From NCBI GenBank assembly GCA_045545235.1, contig JAZQAN010000064.1:124001-188000 (forward strand): a DNA stretch of 64,000 bases, written 5' to 3'. A program made the position numbers and the translations under genes. Positions within the stretch are counted from its first letter, which is position 1, and every line of letters starts with the position of its first letter. This DNA is from CAZNKU01 sp045545235. Its GTDB lineage: Bacteria > Bacillota > Clostridia > Monoglobales > Firm-18. The notes under the pieces were generated by a model, which made no database searches, was not told the DNA's origin, and worked only from the letters and a program-made list of their open reading frames with translations. Below, piece after piece: positions 43,907 through 53,403 of the stretch.

Positions 43907-44893
43907 TTATTTGTAAGTGTTATATATTTCATTGTTAACAACAATATTCATTTGATTTTTCCATTTTTCTATAACATCCACAAATTGTTCTGATTTTATA
44001 ACGTATGACATTGTATTTTTTGATTTATCAAACATAGAATCGTCATTTTCATACCTTTTTATAATATGATATCCATATGTAGATTCAACAACCTCACTTA
44101 TTTCACCAACTTTAAGCATAAAAGACGCTTCTTCAAATTCAGGAACCATACCGCCTGATTGAACACCATTTTCATCAAGCGAATATCCTTTGCCAACATA
44201 ATAGAAAACATTCTGATCTTGGGTATACTCTGAAACAAGAGTATCAAAATCTACACCCTCAGCAATCCTACTTTTTATTTCCGAAACTTTTTCATTTGAT
44301 TCGTTTAACTGCTCTGCCGAAAGCGGAACACCCGTACTCAAATCAACCGTCGCTATTAAAATATGTTTAACTTTAGCGATGTTGTCATCATAATATTTTC
44401 TAACATCATTATCCTTAACAGCAACATACTTATCAATCACCTTTTCGCGGTAATGAACTGCTTCCATCATATAATCAAAATTCTCTTCCGTGATTCCATA
44501 GGTGTTATTTATATTATCCAAAAACTCTTTTTTGCCACCAAACTGTTGTATCCACTGCTGTTTTAAATAATCAATATTATTTTTATCTTCTTCACTTAGC
44601 TGAATATTATCTTCTTTGGCTTTCATCATAATTATTTTATCTTCAATAACCGACTGTAAAGCACGTTCACGAACATATTCTAATGCCGGTTTCCCATCCA
44701 GAGTGGCATCCTTCCATGCGTCTGCACCATGCTGCGACTCTATAGTATTCTTCCATTCAGTAAAATAATATTTAAAATACGCTTCATCAACTGCTTCTCC
44801 GTTAACAGACACTATTCCGTCATTTTTACCACAACATGAAAGCAACAGACATAAAACAAAACACAACGTAATCAATACTGTTTTTCTAAACAT
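43907..44893 (-). CDS. PrsA/SurA-like peptidyl-prolyl isomerase lipoprotein
   Basis: Extracytoplasmic foldase. The signal sequence ends in a lipobox-like LLSC (Cys20), predicting lipid anchoring. A SurA-N-like helical region covers about residues 30-170, and a parvulin domain about 170-300 with VKHILIATVD, QSGGMVPEFEEASFML and STYGYHIIKRYE. It would help fold exported proteins, including the PBPs of the next operon. Tightly linked to mfd (48 bp), as in several Clostridia. Confidence 0.92.
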   Translation of the reverse strand: MFRKTVLITLCFVLCLLLSCCGKNDGIVSVNGEAVDEAYFKYYFTEWKNTIESQHGADAWKDATLDGKPALEYVRERALQSVIEDKIIMMKAKEDNIQLSEEDKNNIDYLKQQWIQQFGGKKEFLDNINNTYGITEENFDYMMEAVHYREKVIDKYVAVKDNDVRKYYDDNIAKVKHILIATVDLSTGVPLSAEQLNESNEKVSEIKSRIAEGVDFDTLVSEYTQDQNVFYYVGKGYSLDENGVQSGGMVPEFEEASFMLKVGEISEVVESTYGYHIIKRYENDDSMFDKSKNTMSYVIKSEQFVDVIEKWKNQMNIVVNNEIYNTYK

Positions 44894-44941
44894 AATACCA
44901 CCTCCACAATAAATTTTTTATACCGATATAAACATTATAAC

Positions 44942-47900
44942 TCATTTGCTTGATTCTTTCAACATTTTAAATGAATGTAACACAATCTTAATATTTTTTA
45001 TAATATCTTTTCCATTACAACGAATTGTAAGATAAGGATTTCCTGTTGGAGAAAATAATAACATATCTTTATGCTTCTCTATAACTTTGACAACGGTTTC
45101 CAATTCAAGCTTTCTTTTTGAGTCAAATACCAAAACCACGTTTTTTTCTTTTTGTTTAATTTCCGATATACCACATTCAGATGCAATTCCCCGAATCAAC
45201 GATATCTCTATAAGATTTTCAACACTTTCAGGCACTGAACCATAGCGGTCTTCAATTTCACCGTATACATCATAAGCATCTTCCTGCGTACATATCATAG
45301 AAATTTTTTTATACATCTCTATCCTGTAATTTTCTCCCCGTATATATTCTTTCGGTATATAAGCACTGATATTTAAGGATGCAGAAGTTTCCGAACGTTC
45401 TTCGAGCTCAATACCACGTACATCTGCTACAGCTTCCTCAAGTAATTTACAGTACATATCATATCCTACGCTATCCATAAAACCATGTTGTTGTGCACCT
45501 ATTACATTACCTGCGCCCCTGATTTCAAGGTCTCTGAGTGCTATTTTAAATCCACTTCCAAACTCCGTAAAATCTTTTATGGCGCGAAGTCGTTTATTAG
45601 CAACTTCCGACAAAACCTTATCGGGCCTGTAAAACAAGTAAGCATATGCAAGACGATTAGACCTTCCTACTCTTCCCCTTAACTGATAAAGTTGCGAAAG
45701 CCCCATTCTGTCAGCATCTTCAACTATTATTGTATTGGCATTTGCAATATCAAGTCCGGTTTCTATAATGGTTGTGCACACAAGAACGTCAATTTCCTTA
45801 TCAATTACCTGTTGCATTATCTTCTCTAGTTCACGTTCAGACATTTTACCATGCGCATATGAAACACGAAGATGAGGCGAAAACGAACTTATTTTCTGTG
45901 CAGTACTTTCAATGTTATCCGTTCTGTTATGCAAGTAAAAAACTTGACCGCCACGTGAAACCTCACGCATTATTGCCTCTTTTAAAATATCATTATTGTA
46001 TTCCATTACATAAGTAGAAACAGGATACCTGTCTTTAGGAGGATTTTCAAGAACACTCATATCACGTATACCAACCATACTCATATGAAGCGTACGTGGG
46101 ATAGGCGTTGCAGAAAGTGTAAGAACATCAACATTATTCTTAAGTTCTTTAAGTTTTTCTTTGTGAGCCACACCAAAACGTTGCTCTTCGTCAATTATAA
46201 GCAACCCAAGTTTTTTAAACTGAATATCTTTTTGTATTATTCTGTGTGTACCTATTAAAATATCTATTTCTCCTCGGTTTACTTTCTTAACAGTTTCTTC
46301 CTGTTGCTTTTTCGTGCGAAATCTTGAAAGTAACCCTACATTAATGCCAAAATCAGCCATTCTTTCTTTAAATGTCGAAAAATGCTGATTGGCAAGTATC
46401 GTTGTAGGTACAAGATATGCAACCTGATATCCGTCAAACGCCGCTTTAAACGCAGCACGAAGAGCAATTTCCGTTTTACCATAACCAACATCACCGCATA
46501 AAAGTCTGTCCATAGGAACAGATTTTTCCATATCACTATAAACGTCATTTAAAGCTTCAAGCTGATCATCAGTTTCATCATAGGGAAACGTTGCATCAAA
46601 ACTCGCATGCATATCACTTTGCGGTGAAAATTCAATACCTCTTACTTTTTGTCTGCCTGCATACAAATTAATAAGTTGCTCTGCCATTTCAGCACAGTTT
46701 TGTTTAACCTTCAACTTTGTCTGTGCCCACTGCGTTCCACCCAACTTATTTAATTTTAATGATGTACCTTCTTTTCCAACATACTTAAACAACACTTCAA
46801 GCTGATTTGCCGGAACATACAAAACATCATCACCGTTAAATTTAATTTGCAGATAATCTGATGTAGCACCATCAACAGTCATTGTTTTAATTCCCGCAAA
46901 AATACCTATACCATGGCTTTGATGTACTACATAATCACCCACATGTAAATCCGTAAAACTTTTAATTCTTTCCTGATTGGAATTTGCCTTTTTTTTCCTT
47001 GATTTTTTTACACTCCCAAATATTTCTCGATCGCTAATCACTGCTGTCTTAATCAACGGATATTCAAATCCACTGTTAAGTTCACCCTTTGTTATAATTA
47101 TTTCTTTTGCCTTAGGCGCATTTTTCATATCTTCGATATATACAGAGGAAATGTTTATGTCATTAAGAGCATCCGTGATGTTTCTTGCTTTTATTTCAGT
47201 TCCCGCAAGTACAATAACAGAAAAGCCTGCCTTTTTGTAGCGGCTTACTGCATCATAAAAAAAATCCGTTTTACCATGAAAACAAATTTGTTCTTTAGCA
47301 CTGAAATTAAAATTCTGCATAGGCTTATAATCAGGACATGAGGTTAAAATATCATATAACCCAATTAAATTTCTTTTTTCAATTTTTATTAGTGCATCTT
47401 TATAATTATAAACCCACTCTCCCGAAACAACAGGTATTTTACCTTTTTCCATAAATGATGTAACTGTTTCTTCAATTCTCATATGCATAGCATCTGCACT
47501 TTTACTTATAAGCAATGGTTCAAAAAAGAAAAACAAAGTTTCTTTATTTGTATAATTAATCATAGTAGGTAATTTGTCACCATAAATTAAAGGAATATAT
47601 TTATCTATAGCCGGAAAAACACCTGTGTTTTCAAGTTGTTCAATATCCTTATATATCTGTCCTTTTTCAACTGATGTAGTTGATAACTCTTTTAAATTAT
47701 CAAGAAGTTTATTTTTTTCCTCAGGGTTTAAAATATACTCGCTTGAAGGCATAACAGAAACAGTTGATATATTGTCAACTGTTCTTTGACTAGCAGGGTC
47801 AAAAGTTCTTACCGTATCAACTTCCGTATCAAAAAGCTCTATTCTATATGGCAAATCAGAATTAAAAGGATAAAAATCTATAATCCCTCCACGAATACAA

Positions 47901-48418
47901 TACTGTCCCTGCCCTTCAACAATTTCCTCACGCTTGTAACCTAAAATATCAAATTTTTCTTCTAAATTTTCAACAATATCTTCTCCTACCGTAAAAGTGA
48001 AACGATTTTCTTTAAAAGCTTTAAAATCCGCTGTAACACTTAACAGTGCAGAAATGGTTGTTATAACAGTAAAATTAGTGTTATTAAGCATATAATCAAG
48101 TGTATTTAATCTTTTGGATACCACATCATTACCTGTTGTTTCAATATTATAAAAAATAAGCTCCTTATCCAAAAACAACATACAATCCGGATTATAAAAT
48201 TTCATATCCTCATAAAGTCTGTTTGCAGTAATTCCATCAGCTGTAACAATAACAGATGAGCAATTATTCTTTTGCGCAACAGAAAAAGCGAAGTGCGAAG
48301 CTACTGCTTCAGACACACCGCTGATATTAATTGGATTTATTCTATTTTCAATGGCTTTTGTTATATTGACAAATTCTTCAGATTTGTACAAAAGTTTTTC
48401 AAAACCCTTATTCACCAT
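44942..48418 (-). CDS. mfd: Transcription-repair coupling factor Mfd
   Basis: ATPase that removes stalled RNA polymerase and recruits UvrA. The 1158-residue protein has a degenerate UvrB-like N-terminal region, an RNA polymerase interaction domain around FTDLHVGDYVVHQSHGIGIFAG, and helicase motifs LLCGDVGYGKTEIALRAAFKA, LIIDEEQRFGV, LTLSATPIPRT, TTIIETGLDIANANTIIV and LYQLRGRVGRS, followed by the TRCF C-terminal domain. Length is normal. Upstream is a 264-bp gap containing several DnaA boxes. Confidence 0.97.
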   Translation of the reverse strand: MVNKGFEKLLYKSEEFVNITKAIENRINPINISGVSEAVASHFAFSVAQKNNCSSVIVTADGITANRLYEDMKFYNPDCMLFLDKELIFYNIETTGNDVVSKRLNTLDYMLNNTNFTVITTISALLSVTADFKAFKENRFTFTVGEDIVENLEEKFDILGYKREEIVEGQGQYCIRGGIIDFYPFNSDLPYRIELFDTEVDTVRTFDPASQRTVDNISTVSVMPSSEYILNPEEKNKLLDNLKELSTTSVEKGQIYKDIEQLENTGVFPAIDKYIPLIYGDKLPTMINYTNKETLFFFFEPLLISKSADAMHMRIEETVTSFMEKGKIPVVSGEWVYNYKDALIKIEKRNLIGLYDILTSCPDYKPMQNFNFSAKEQICFHGKTDFFYDAVSRYKKAGFSVIVLAGTEIKARNITDALNDINISSVYIEDMKNAPKAKEIIITKGELNSGFEYPLIKTAVISDREIFGSVKKSRKKKANSNQERIKSFTDLHVGDYVVHQSHGIGIFAGIKTMTVDGATSDYLQIKFNGDDVLYVPANQLEVLFKYVGKEGTSLKLNKLGGTQWAQTKLKVKQNCAEMAEQLINLYAGRQKVRGIEFSPQSDMHASFDATFPYDETDDQLEALNDVYSDMEKSVPMDRLLCGDVGYGKTEIALRAAFKAAFDGYQVAYLVPTTILANQHFSTFKERMADFGINVGLLSRFRTKKQQEETVKKVNRGEIDILIGTHRIIQKDIQFKKLGLLIIDEEQRFGVAHKEKLKELKNNVDVLTLSATPIPRTLHMSMVGIRDMSVLENPPKDRYPVSTYVMEYNNDILKEAIMREVSRGGQVFYLHNRTDNIESTAQKISSFSPHLRVSYAHGKMSERELEKIMQQVIDKEIDVLVCTTIIETGLDIANANTIIVEDADRMGLSQLYQLRGRVGRSNRLAYAYLFYRPDKVLSEVANKRLRAIKDFTEFGSGFKIALRDLEIRGAGNVIGAQQHGFMDSVGYDMYCKLLEEAVADVRGIELEERSETSASLNISAYIPKEYIRGENYRIEMYKKISMICTQEDAYDVYGEIEDRYGSVPESVENLIEISLIRGIASECGISEIKQKEKNVVLVFDSKRKLELETVVKVIEKHKDMLLFSPTGNPYLTIRCNGKDIIKNIKIVLHSFKMLKESSK

Positions 48419-48530
48419 ATAAAAATCTCCATTTTTGAAATTAATTTTTCATTATACATTTTATATTCATTTATACACCGTTACATACACTTTACATAAT
48501 TTTAAAACAAATCATGCATAAATATATAAT

Positions 48531-48553
48531 AAATGCAATTTTTAATTGCATTT
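48531..48553. repeat. Perfect AT-rich hairpin beside the DnaA boxes
   Basis: AAATGCAATT and AATTGCATTT (10-bp arms, 3-nt loop). It may end the tsaD transcript, although the following T content is moderate, or form part of the adjacent DNA element. Confidence 0.55.
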
Positions 48554-48611
48554 ATCCACAACAAAACCCTTGAAATATGAGTTATTCACAGGTTTATCCA
48601 AGTTATCCACA
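48552..48611 (+). promoter_or_regulatory. Cluster of DnaA boxes
   Basis: Two perfect boxes TTATCCACA (48552-48560 and 48603-48611), one near-perfect TTATTCACA (48582-48590), and a weaker TTATCCAAG (48594-48602), all in the same direction in a 60-bp stretch. The gap between tsaD and mfd holds no gene. An AT-rich block lies immediately to the left. Confidence 0.8.
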
Positions 48612-48682
48612 GGTTTTCGTTATAATTTTTATGCAAATAAATATACAGAAATACACTTTACATAATATTTTTTTACCGTTAT

Positions 48683-49690
48683 TTACATATTTTTTGTTGC
48701 AATAGCATTGAGGTCTGATTTTGCAAAATTGCCTTTTTTATATTCAAAATATCCCCTTGCAGCTATCATTGCGGCATTATCAGTACATAATACCAAAGGT
48801 GGATAATGAAGTGTCATTCCATTTTCTTTTGCGTATTTTTCAGCAAGTTCACGAAGCTTCAGATTGGCTGCTACACCACCTGCAAGACATACATCTCTAA
48901 CTCCTTCTTCTTTTGCCACTTCAATAAGACGCGAAGCAAGTACATCGCACACACAATATTGAAAAGATGCAGCTATATCAGCAACAGGAACATCCTCATT
49001 GTTCTGTTTCATTTTATGAATTAAATTTATTACATTTGTTTTAACTCCGCTGAAACTGAAATCAAGGTTTTCTTCAAAAGATACTCTTGGAAACTTATAG
49101 GCATACTCATTTCCTTTTTCAGCAGCCTTTTGAATCTGCGGACCACCGGGATATCCCAATCCCAAAACCCTTGAAATTTTATCAAAGGCTTCTCCTGCTG
49201 CATCGTCACGTGTTTTAGCTACAACTTTGTATGAATCGTAGTCATCTATTTTAGCTATTGTAGAATGTCCACCTGAAGCAACAAGGCATACAAAAGGTGG
49301 TTTTAAACCCTGTGAGGATATGTAATTGGCACTTATATGTCCCTCTATATGGTGTACAGCAATAAGCGGCTTGTTAAGTGCTAAAGCAAGAGATTTTGCA
49401 TAATTAACCCCTACCAATAAAGCCCCTACAAGTCCGGGTGCATAAGTTACTGCAATCGCATCTATATCATCAAATGTAACATTTGCTTCACTTAAAGCCT
49501 CATCAACTACCCCCGAAATACATTCAATATGCATTCTTGACGCAACCTCAGGAACAACACCACCAAACAACTTATGTTTTTCTATCTGTGAAGCTATTAT
49601 GTCGGATTCAACATCAAACTTATCTGTACATTTTACTACTGCAGCCGATGTTTCATCACACGAACTTTCTATAGCAAGTATTCTTGTCAT
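48683..49690 (-). CDS. tsaD: tRNA N6-threonylcarbamoyladenosine transferase TsaD
   Basis: Transfers threonylcarbamoyl to A37 of ANN-decoding tRNAs, the final step after TsaC. The protein begins MTRILAIESSCDETSAAVV and has the metal site AVHHIEGH, VCLVASGGHS, GLGYPGGPQI and LAGGVAANLKLR, all of the Kae1/TsaD kinase-like fold. ATG at 49690 is favoured over one 9 bp upstream by spacing to AGGA. rimI and tsaC precede it in one operon; tsaB and tsaE are not in this window. Confidence 0.96.
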   Translation of the reverse strand: MTRILAIESSCDETSAAVVKCTDKFDVESDIIASQIEKHKLFGGVVPEVASRMHIECISGVVDEALSEANVTFDDIDAIAVTYAPGLVGALLVGVNYAKSLALALNKPLIAVHHIEGHISANYISSQGLKPPFVCLVASGGHSTIAKIDDYDSYKVVAKTRDDAAGEAFDKISRVLGLGYPGGPQIQKAAEKGNEYAYKFPRVSFEENLDFSFSGVKTNVINLIHKMKQNNEDVPVADIAASFQYCVCDVLASRLIEVAKEEGVRDVCLAGGVAANLKLRELAEKYAKENGMTLHYPPLVLCTDNAAMIAARGYFEYKKGNFAKSDLNAIATKNM

Positions 49691-49691
49691 A

Positions 49692-50165
49692 TCATCCAAT
49701 CCTTTCTGCTAGTTTTTTTGTCATGAGTATTGCATTTTCAGTAGGATTTTTATAATAGTTTTTTCTTATACCTACCTTTTCAAAACCAAGTTTGTTATAA
49801 AGCGATATAGCTTTACAGTTACTTTCTCTTACTTCCAGATTAATATCTGACAAGCCATTAACTCTGCAAATTTTAATAAGATTCCCAACCAGTTCGGCAG
49901 CAATACCATTTCTTCTGTAATCAGGATGAACGGCTACATTTGTTATTTCACCACAATCAACAGATATCCACATTCCCGCATAACCGATAAGTTTTCCATC
50001 ATCATTGAATGTTCCGAAATAACATGTATATTCACTTTGTAAATCACCTAAAAACATCGTTGCAGACCAAGGATCAGAAAAACAAATATTTTCAAGTTGC
50101 ACTAATTCATTGATATTATCTTCATTAAGCAAAACAACATCTATAATACCAAACATTCCCTTCAT
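49692..50165 (-). CDS. rimI: Ribosomal protein alanine acetyltransferase RimI
   Basis: GNAT N-acetyltransferase, 157 residues. Motif A is ITNVAVHPDYRRNGIAAELV, with motif B SDINLEVRESNCKAISLYNKLGF, both characteristic of RimI. Family members acetylate the N-terminus of S18 or other proteins. The start overlaps the stop of tsaC by 1 nt, and its end overlaps the region just before tsaD, the common location of rimI in the threonylcarbamoyl-adenosine gene set. Confidence 0.93.
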   Translation of the reverse strand: MKGMFGIIDVVLLNEDNINELVQLENICFSDPWSATMFLGDLQSEYTCYFGTFNDDGKLIGYAGMWISVDCGEITNVAVHPDYRRNGIAAELVGNLIKICRVNGLSDINLEVRESNCKAISLYNKLGFEKVGIRKNYYKNPTENAILMTKKLAERIG

Positions 50166-51154
50166 TAAACGAATTTATAACCTGCAGCTTTATAAAGCCT
50201 GTTACTTACAGCAAGATTAATCCCTTTATCATCTATATCCTCCGCAAATATAACATCAACTTTTTCTTCATCAAAAGCTCTAAGGTGAGCAAATAAGGTA
50301 TTAGCATATTCCTCTGCATTATCGCCCATAAATTTGACAACACAGTTATCAGGCAAATTATAATTACTGTGACACAAAACACCAATCTTTTTATATTTAT
50401 CACAAACAGAATATATGTATTTGCCTATATCTTTTTTGACAACAAAAATTTCTGCATCAGGTGCATAGTGTTTATACTTTACACCAGGTGATTTGGGCAC
50501 CTCACCATCTTTAAATTCATAATTTTTTATAACATTACCCAAAACATCACAAAGTTGTTCGTATGTTACTCCACCGGGACGTAATAATTTAGGAATATCT
50601 TCTGTTACATCAACAACTGTGGATTCAAGACCAACATCGCAAAAACCTCCGTCAATTATAGCCTCTATTCTGCCATTCATATCTTCAAAAACATGTTTGG
50701 CAGTTGTAGGACTTGGCTTTCCTGATGTATTAGCTGACGGTGCGGCAATTGGAAGTTCACACATTTCAAGAAGTTTATGAGCAACCGGATGACTTGGCAT
50801 CCTTACTGCAACAGTATCAAGTCCTGCACTAACCTCATACGGAATTTTATCAGACTTTTTCATTACAATTGTAAGAGGACCAGGCCAAAAGGCGGCAATA
50901 AGCTTTTTGGCATTTGCGTTAACTTCAGTAACAATGCCATTGAGCTGTTCAATTCTTGCAATATGTACTATCAAAGGATTGTCAGCAGGACGACCTTTTG
51001 CTTCAAATATTTTAAGACATGCACTTTTGTCATAAGCATTTGCACCAAGCCCATAAACAGTTTCCGTAGGAATGGCAACAAGCCCGCCACCCCTGAATAT
51101 TTCAGAGGCACGGGCTAAATCCTTGACATCGGTACCTAATAATAATGTATTCAT
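50165..51154 (-). CDS. tsaC: L-threonylcarbamoyladenylate synthase (Sua5/YwlC type)
   Basis: Makes threonylcarbamoyl-AMP from threonine, bicarbonate and ATP for the tRNA t6A modification. The 329-residue protein has a YrdC domain (GGLVAIPTETVYGLGANAYD, GRPADNPLIVHI, APSANTSGKPSPTTA) and the C-terminal Sua5 domain (about 220-329) after the linker SPGVKYKHYAPDAE. It overlaps prfA and rimI by 1 nt each. Confidence 0.95.
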   Translation of the reverse strand: MNTLLLGTDVKDLARASEIFRGGGLVAIPTETVYGLGANAYDKSACLKIFEAKGRPADNPLIVHIARIEQLNGIVTEVNANAKKLIAAFWPGPLTIVMKKSDKIPYEVSAGLDTVAVRMPSHPVAHKLLEMCELPIAAPSANTSGKPSPTTAKHVFEDMNGRIEAIIDGGFCDVGLESTVVDVTEDIPKLLRPGGVTYEQLCDVLGNVIKNYEFKDGEVPKSPGVKYKHYAPDAEIFVVKKDIGKYIYSVCDKYKKIGVLCHSNYNLPDNCVVKFMGDNAEEYANTLFAHLRAFDEEKVDVIFAEDIDDKGINLAVSNRLYKAAGYKFV

Positions 51155-52224
51155 TATTCTTCATCACCTTTTAATTTTTCTGCCTGGAAGTAAGTTGTAA
51201 GTGCATCAATTACCTCATCCAAATCACCGTTCATAATTGCATCAAGCTTGTATAGTGTTAAACCTATACGATGATCACTTACTCGTCTTTCGGGGAAATT
51301 GTAGGTACGAATACGCTCACTTCTGTCACCTGTACCAACCTGGCTTTTGCGTTGTTCTGCAATTTCGTCATGTTGTTGACTTTGCAGAAGATCATACAAT
51401 CTTGAACGAAGAATTTTCATACCTTTTTCCTTATTTTTTAGCTGTGACTTTTCATCCTGACAAGACACAACCAAACCCGTAGGAATATGCGTAATACGAA
51501 CTGCAGAGTCTGTTGTATTTACACACTGACCACCGGGACCACCTGCACGAAATACATCAATACGAAGGTCATTCTGATTAATTTCAACTTCAACTTCTTC
51601 AACTTCAGGAAGAACGGCAACCGTAACTGTAGAAGTATGTATTCTTCCTCCACTTTCTGTTGAAGGGATACGCTGTACACGATGTACACCGCTTTCCCAC
51701 TTAAGTCTGCTATATGCACCCTGACCGCTTATACCGAATGAAACTTCCTTTATGCCACCAAGTTCTGTTTCGTTCATGCTAAGTATTTCTGTTTTCCATC
51801 TGCGTGCTTCTGCATACATTGAATACATTCTGAACAGATTTGCTGCAAACAAAGCAGCTTCATCACCACCGGCACCACCACGAATTTCTATAATAACGTT
51901 CTTTTCATCATTAGGGTCTTTTGGAATAAGCAAAATTTTAAGTTCTTCTTCATAGGCAATTATCTTTTCTTTTGCTTCATCATATTCAGCCTGAACAAGT
52001 TCACGAAAGTCCTTATCGAGATTTTCATCAAGCATAGCCCTTGCTTCATCAGCATCATCTTTAGCCTTTTTATACTCGTTATATTTTTCAACTATTGGTG
52101 TAAGGTCTGCGTGTTCCTTGCAAAGTTTTGTAAATTTTGCCTGGTCCGCAATTACCTCAGGAGAGCTTATGTCTTTTGCAAGCTCATCATATCTTTGTTG
52201 TAAAAATGATAATTTATCAAACAC
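51154..52224 (-). CDS. prfA: Peptide chain release factor 1
   Basis: Recognises UAA and UAG and triggers peptide release. The 356-residue protein has the GGQ motif in FRAGGPGGQCVNTTDSA and the conserved IPTGLVVSCQDEKSQLKNKEKG. Length is normal. It is followed by tsaC and preceded by prfB; the methyltransferase prmC, often adjacent in other bacteria, is not seen. Confidence 0.97.
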   Translation of the reverse strand: MFDKLSFLQQRYDELAKDISSPEVIADQAKFTKLCKEHADLTPIVEKYNEYKKAKDDADEARAMLDENLDKDFRELVQAEYDEAKEKIIAYEEELKILLIPKDPNDEKNVIIEIRGGAGGDEAALFAANLFRMYSMYAEARRWKTEILSMNETELGGIKEVSFGISGQGAYSRLKWESGVHRVQRIPSTESGGRIHTSTVTVAVLPEVEEVEVEINQNDLRIDVFRAGGPGGQCVNTTDSAVRITHIPTGLVVSCQDEKSQLKNKEKGMKILRSRLYDLLQSQQHDEIAEQRKSQVGTGDRSERIRTYNFPERRVSDHRIGLTLYKLDAIMNGDLDEVIDALTTYFQAEKLKGDEE

Positions 52225-52244
52225 CGTTTTATTCTCCGTTCCGT

Positions 52245-53367
52245 TTATTTTAAATTAAGTTGTCCAAGTGATGACTTTTTAAGATATTCATTAATAAATC
52301 CATCAAGGTCTCCATCCATAACAGCACCTATATTACCCGCTTCAAAACCTGTTCTGTGGTCTTTTACAAGATTATATGGATGGAATACATAAGACCTTAT
52401 CTGACTACCCCACGCAATATCCTTTTGTTCACCTTTCAGGTCTTCTATTTTTTCTTTCTGCTCGCGTTCTTTTATTTCAAAAAGTTTAGCTTTTAGCATC
52501 TTCATAGCAGTTTCGCGGTTTTTATGTTGTGAACGTTCCTGCTGACAGGATACCACAACCCCTGTTGGAATATGTGTAATACGAATAGCACTGTCTGTTT
52601 TATTAATATGCTGACCGCCCGCACCACTTGAACGATACGTATCAACACGCAAATCTTCAGGATTAATATCAATCTGAATATCATCGTCAATTTCAGGCAT
52701 TACATCACAGGATGCAAATGAAGTGTGACGTCTTCCGGATGAATCAAATGGAGATATTCTGACAAGACGGTGAATACCTTTCTCACACTTTGCATAACCA
52801 AAAGCATTAACACCTTCTATCATAATTGTAACACTTTTAAGACCCGCTTCATCACCCTCAAGATAGTCAAGAATTTCAACTTTAAAACCTCTTCTTTCAG
52901 CCCATCTTGTATACATTCTCATCAGCATTTCTGCCCAATCCTGAGCTTCTGTACCACCGGCACCGGGATGAATAGTCATAATTGCATTATTTTTATCATA
53001 CGGTTCAGAAAGCAAAGTTTCAAGGCGCATATTTTCCAAATTAACAGTAAAATCTTCAAAACCTTCCTTCACTTCATCCAAAACTGACAAATCTTCCATT
53101 TCATTTCCTAATGCCACGAGTGTTACCAAATCTTCCCACTGTGTATAAAGACTTTTAAAACGTTCAATTTTATCTGTCAACTGTTTTGTTTTTTGAAGAA
53201 CCTTCTGTGCACTTTCCATATCGTTATAAAAATCAGTTTCTCCAGCTTTTGCTTCAAGCTCTTTTATTTCAGATTCAGTACCTGAAATGTCAAAGTGAAT
53301 CCCTCAATTCGTTTATGTCTTTTTCGAGAGCGTCTAAAGAAAGACGGTATTCTTCAAACTCTAACAT
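52245..53367 (-). CDS. prfB: Peptide chain release factor 2, with programmed +1 frameshift
   Basis: Recognises UGA and UAA. The main frame has the GGQ motif in SSGAGGQHINKTDSA. The start is an ATG at 53367; the first 25 codons run into an in-frame TGA at 53290-53292 (codon 26). The site reads CTT TGA C and is preceded by a GAGGGA internal ribosome-like sequence. A +1 slip on CTT continues as LDISGTESEIKELE into the long frame. When RF2 is scarce the shift is favoured, giving autoregulation. This is the normal design, not a broken gene. Confidence 0.97.
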
Positions 53368-53403
53368 ATTATCAACCCTTTCATATCTGTATTTTAAAAA
53401 TAA

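Larger units (their letters stand above)
48485..48666. repeat. 16-bp direct repeat flanking the DnaA-box cluster
   Basis: ATACACTTTACATAAT occurs at 48485-48500 and again at 48651-48666, both in the same orientation, 166 bp apart, on the two sides of the DnaA boxes. Confidence 0.7.

Noticed and set aside
48480..48496. A second match to the WalR consensus upstream of mfd
   Set aside because: The minus strand reads TGTAAA-N5-TGTAAC, but mfd is not a wall gene and about one chance match is expected in an AT-rich window of this size.
48485..48666. The DnaA-box cluster as the chromosomal origin
   Set aside because: Genes on both sides (tsaD to secA and mfd onwards) are all on the minus strand, with no strand switch at the cluster, and dnaA/dnaN are absent. 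A titration or regulatory role is more likely.
53220..53367. prfB as a pseudogene because of the early TGA
   Set aside because: The CTT TGA C context and codon position match the programmed frameshift that is normal for prfB.
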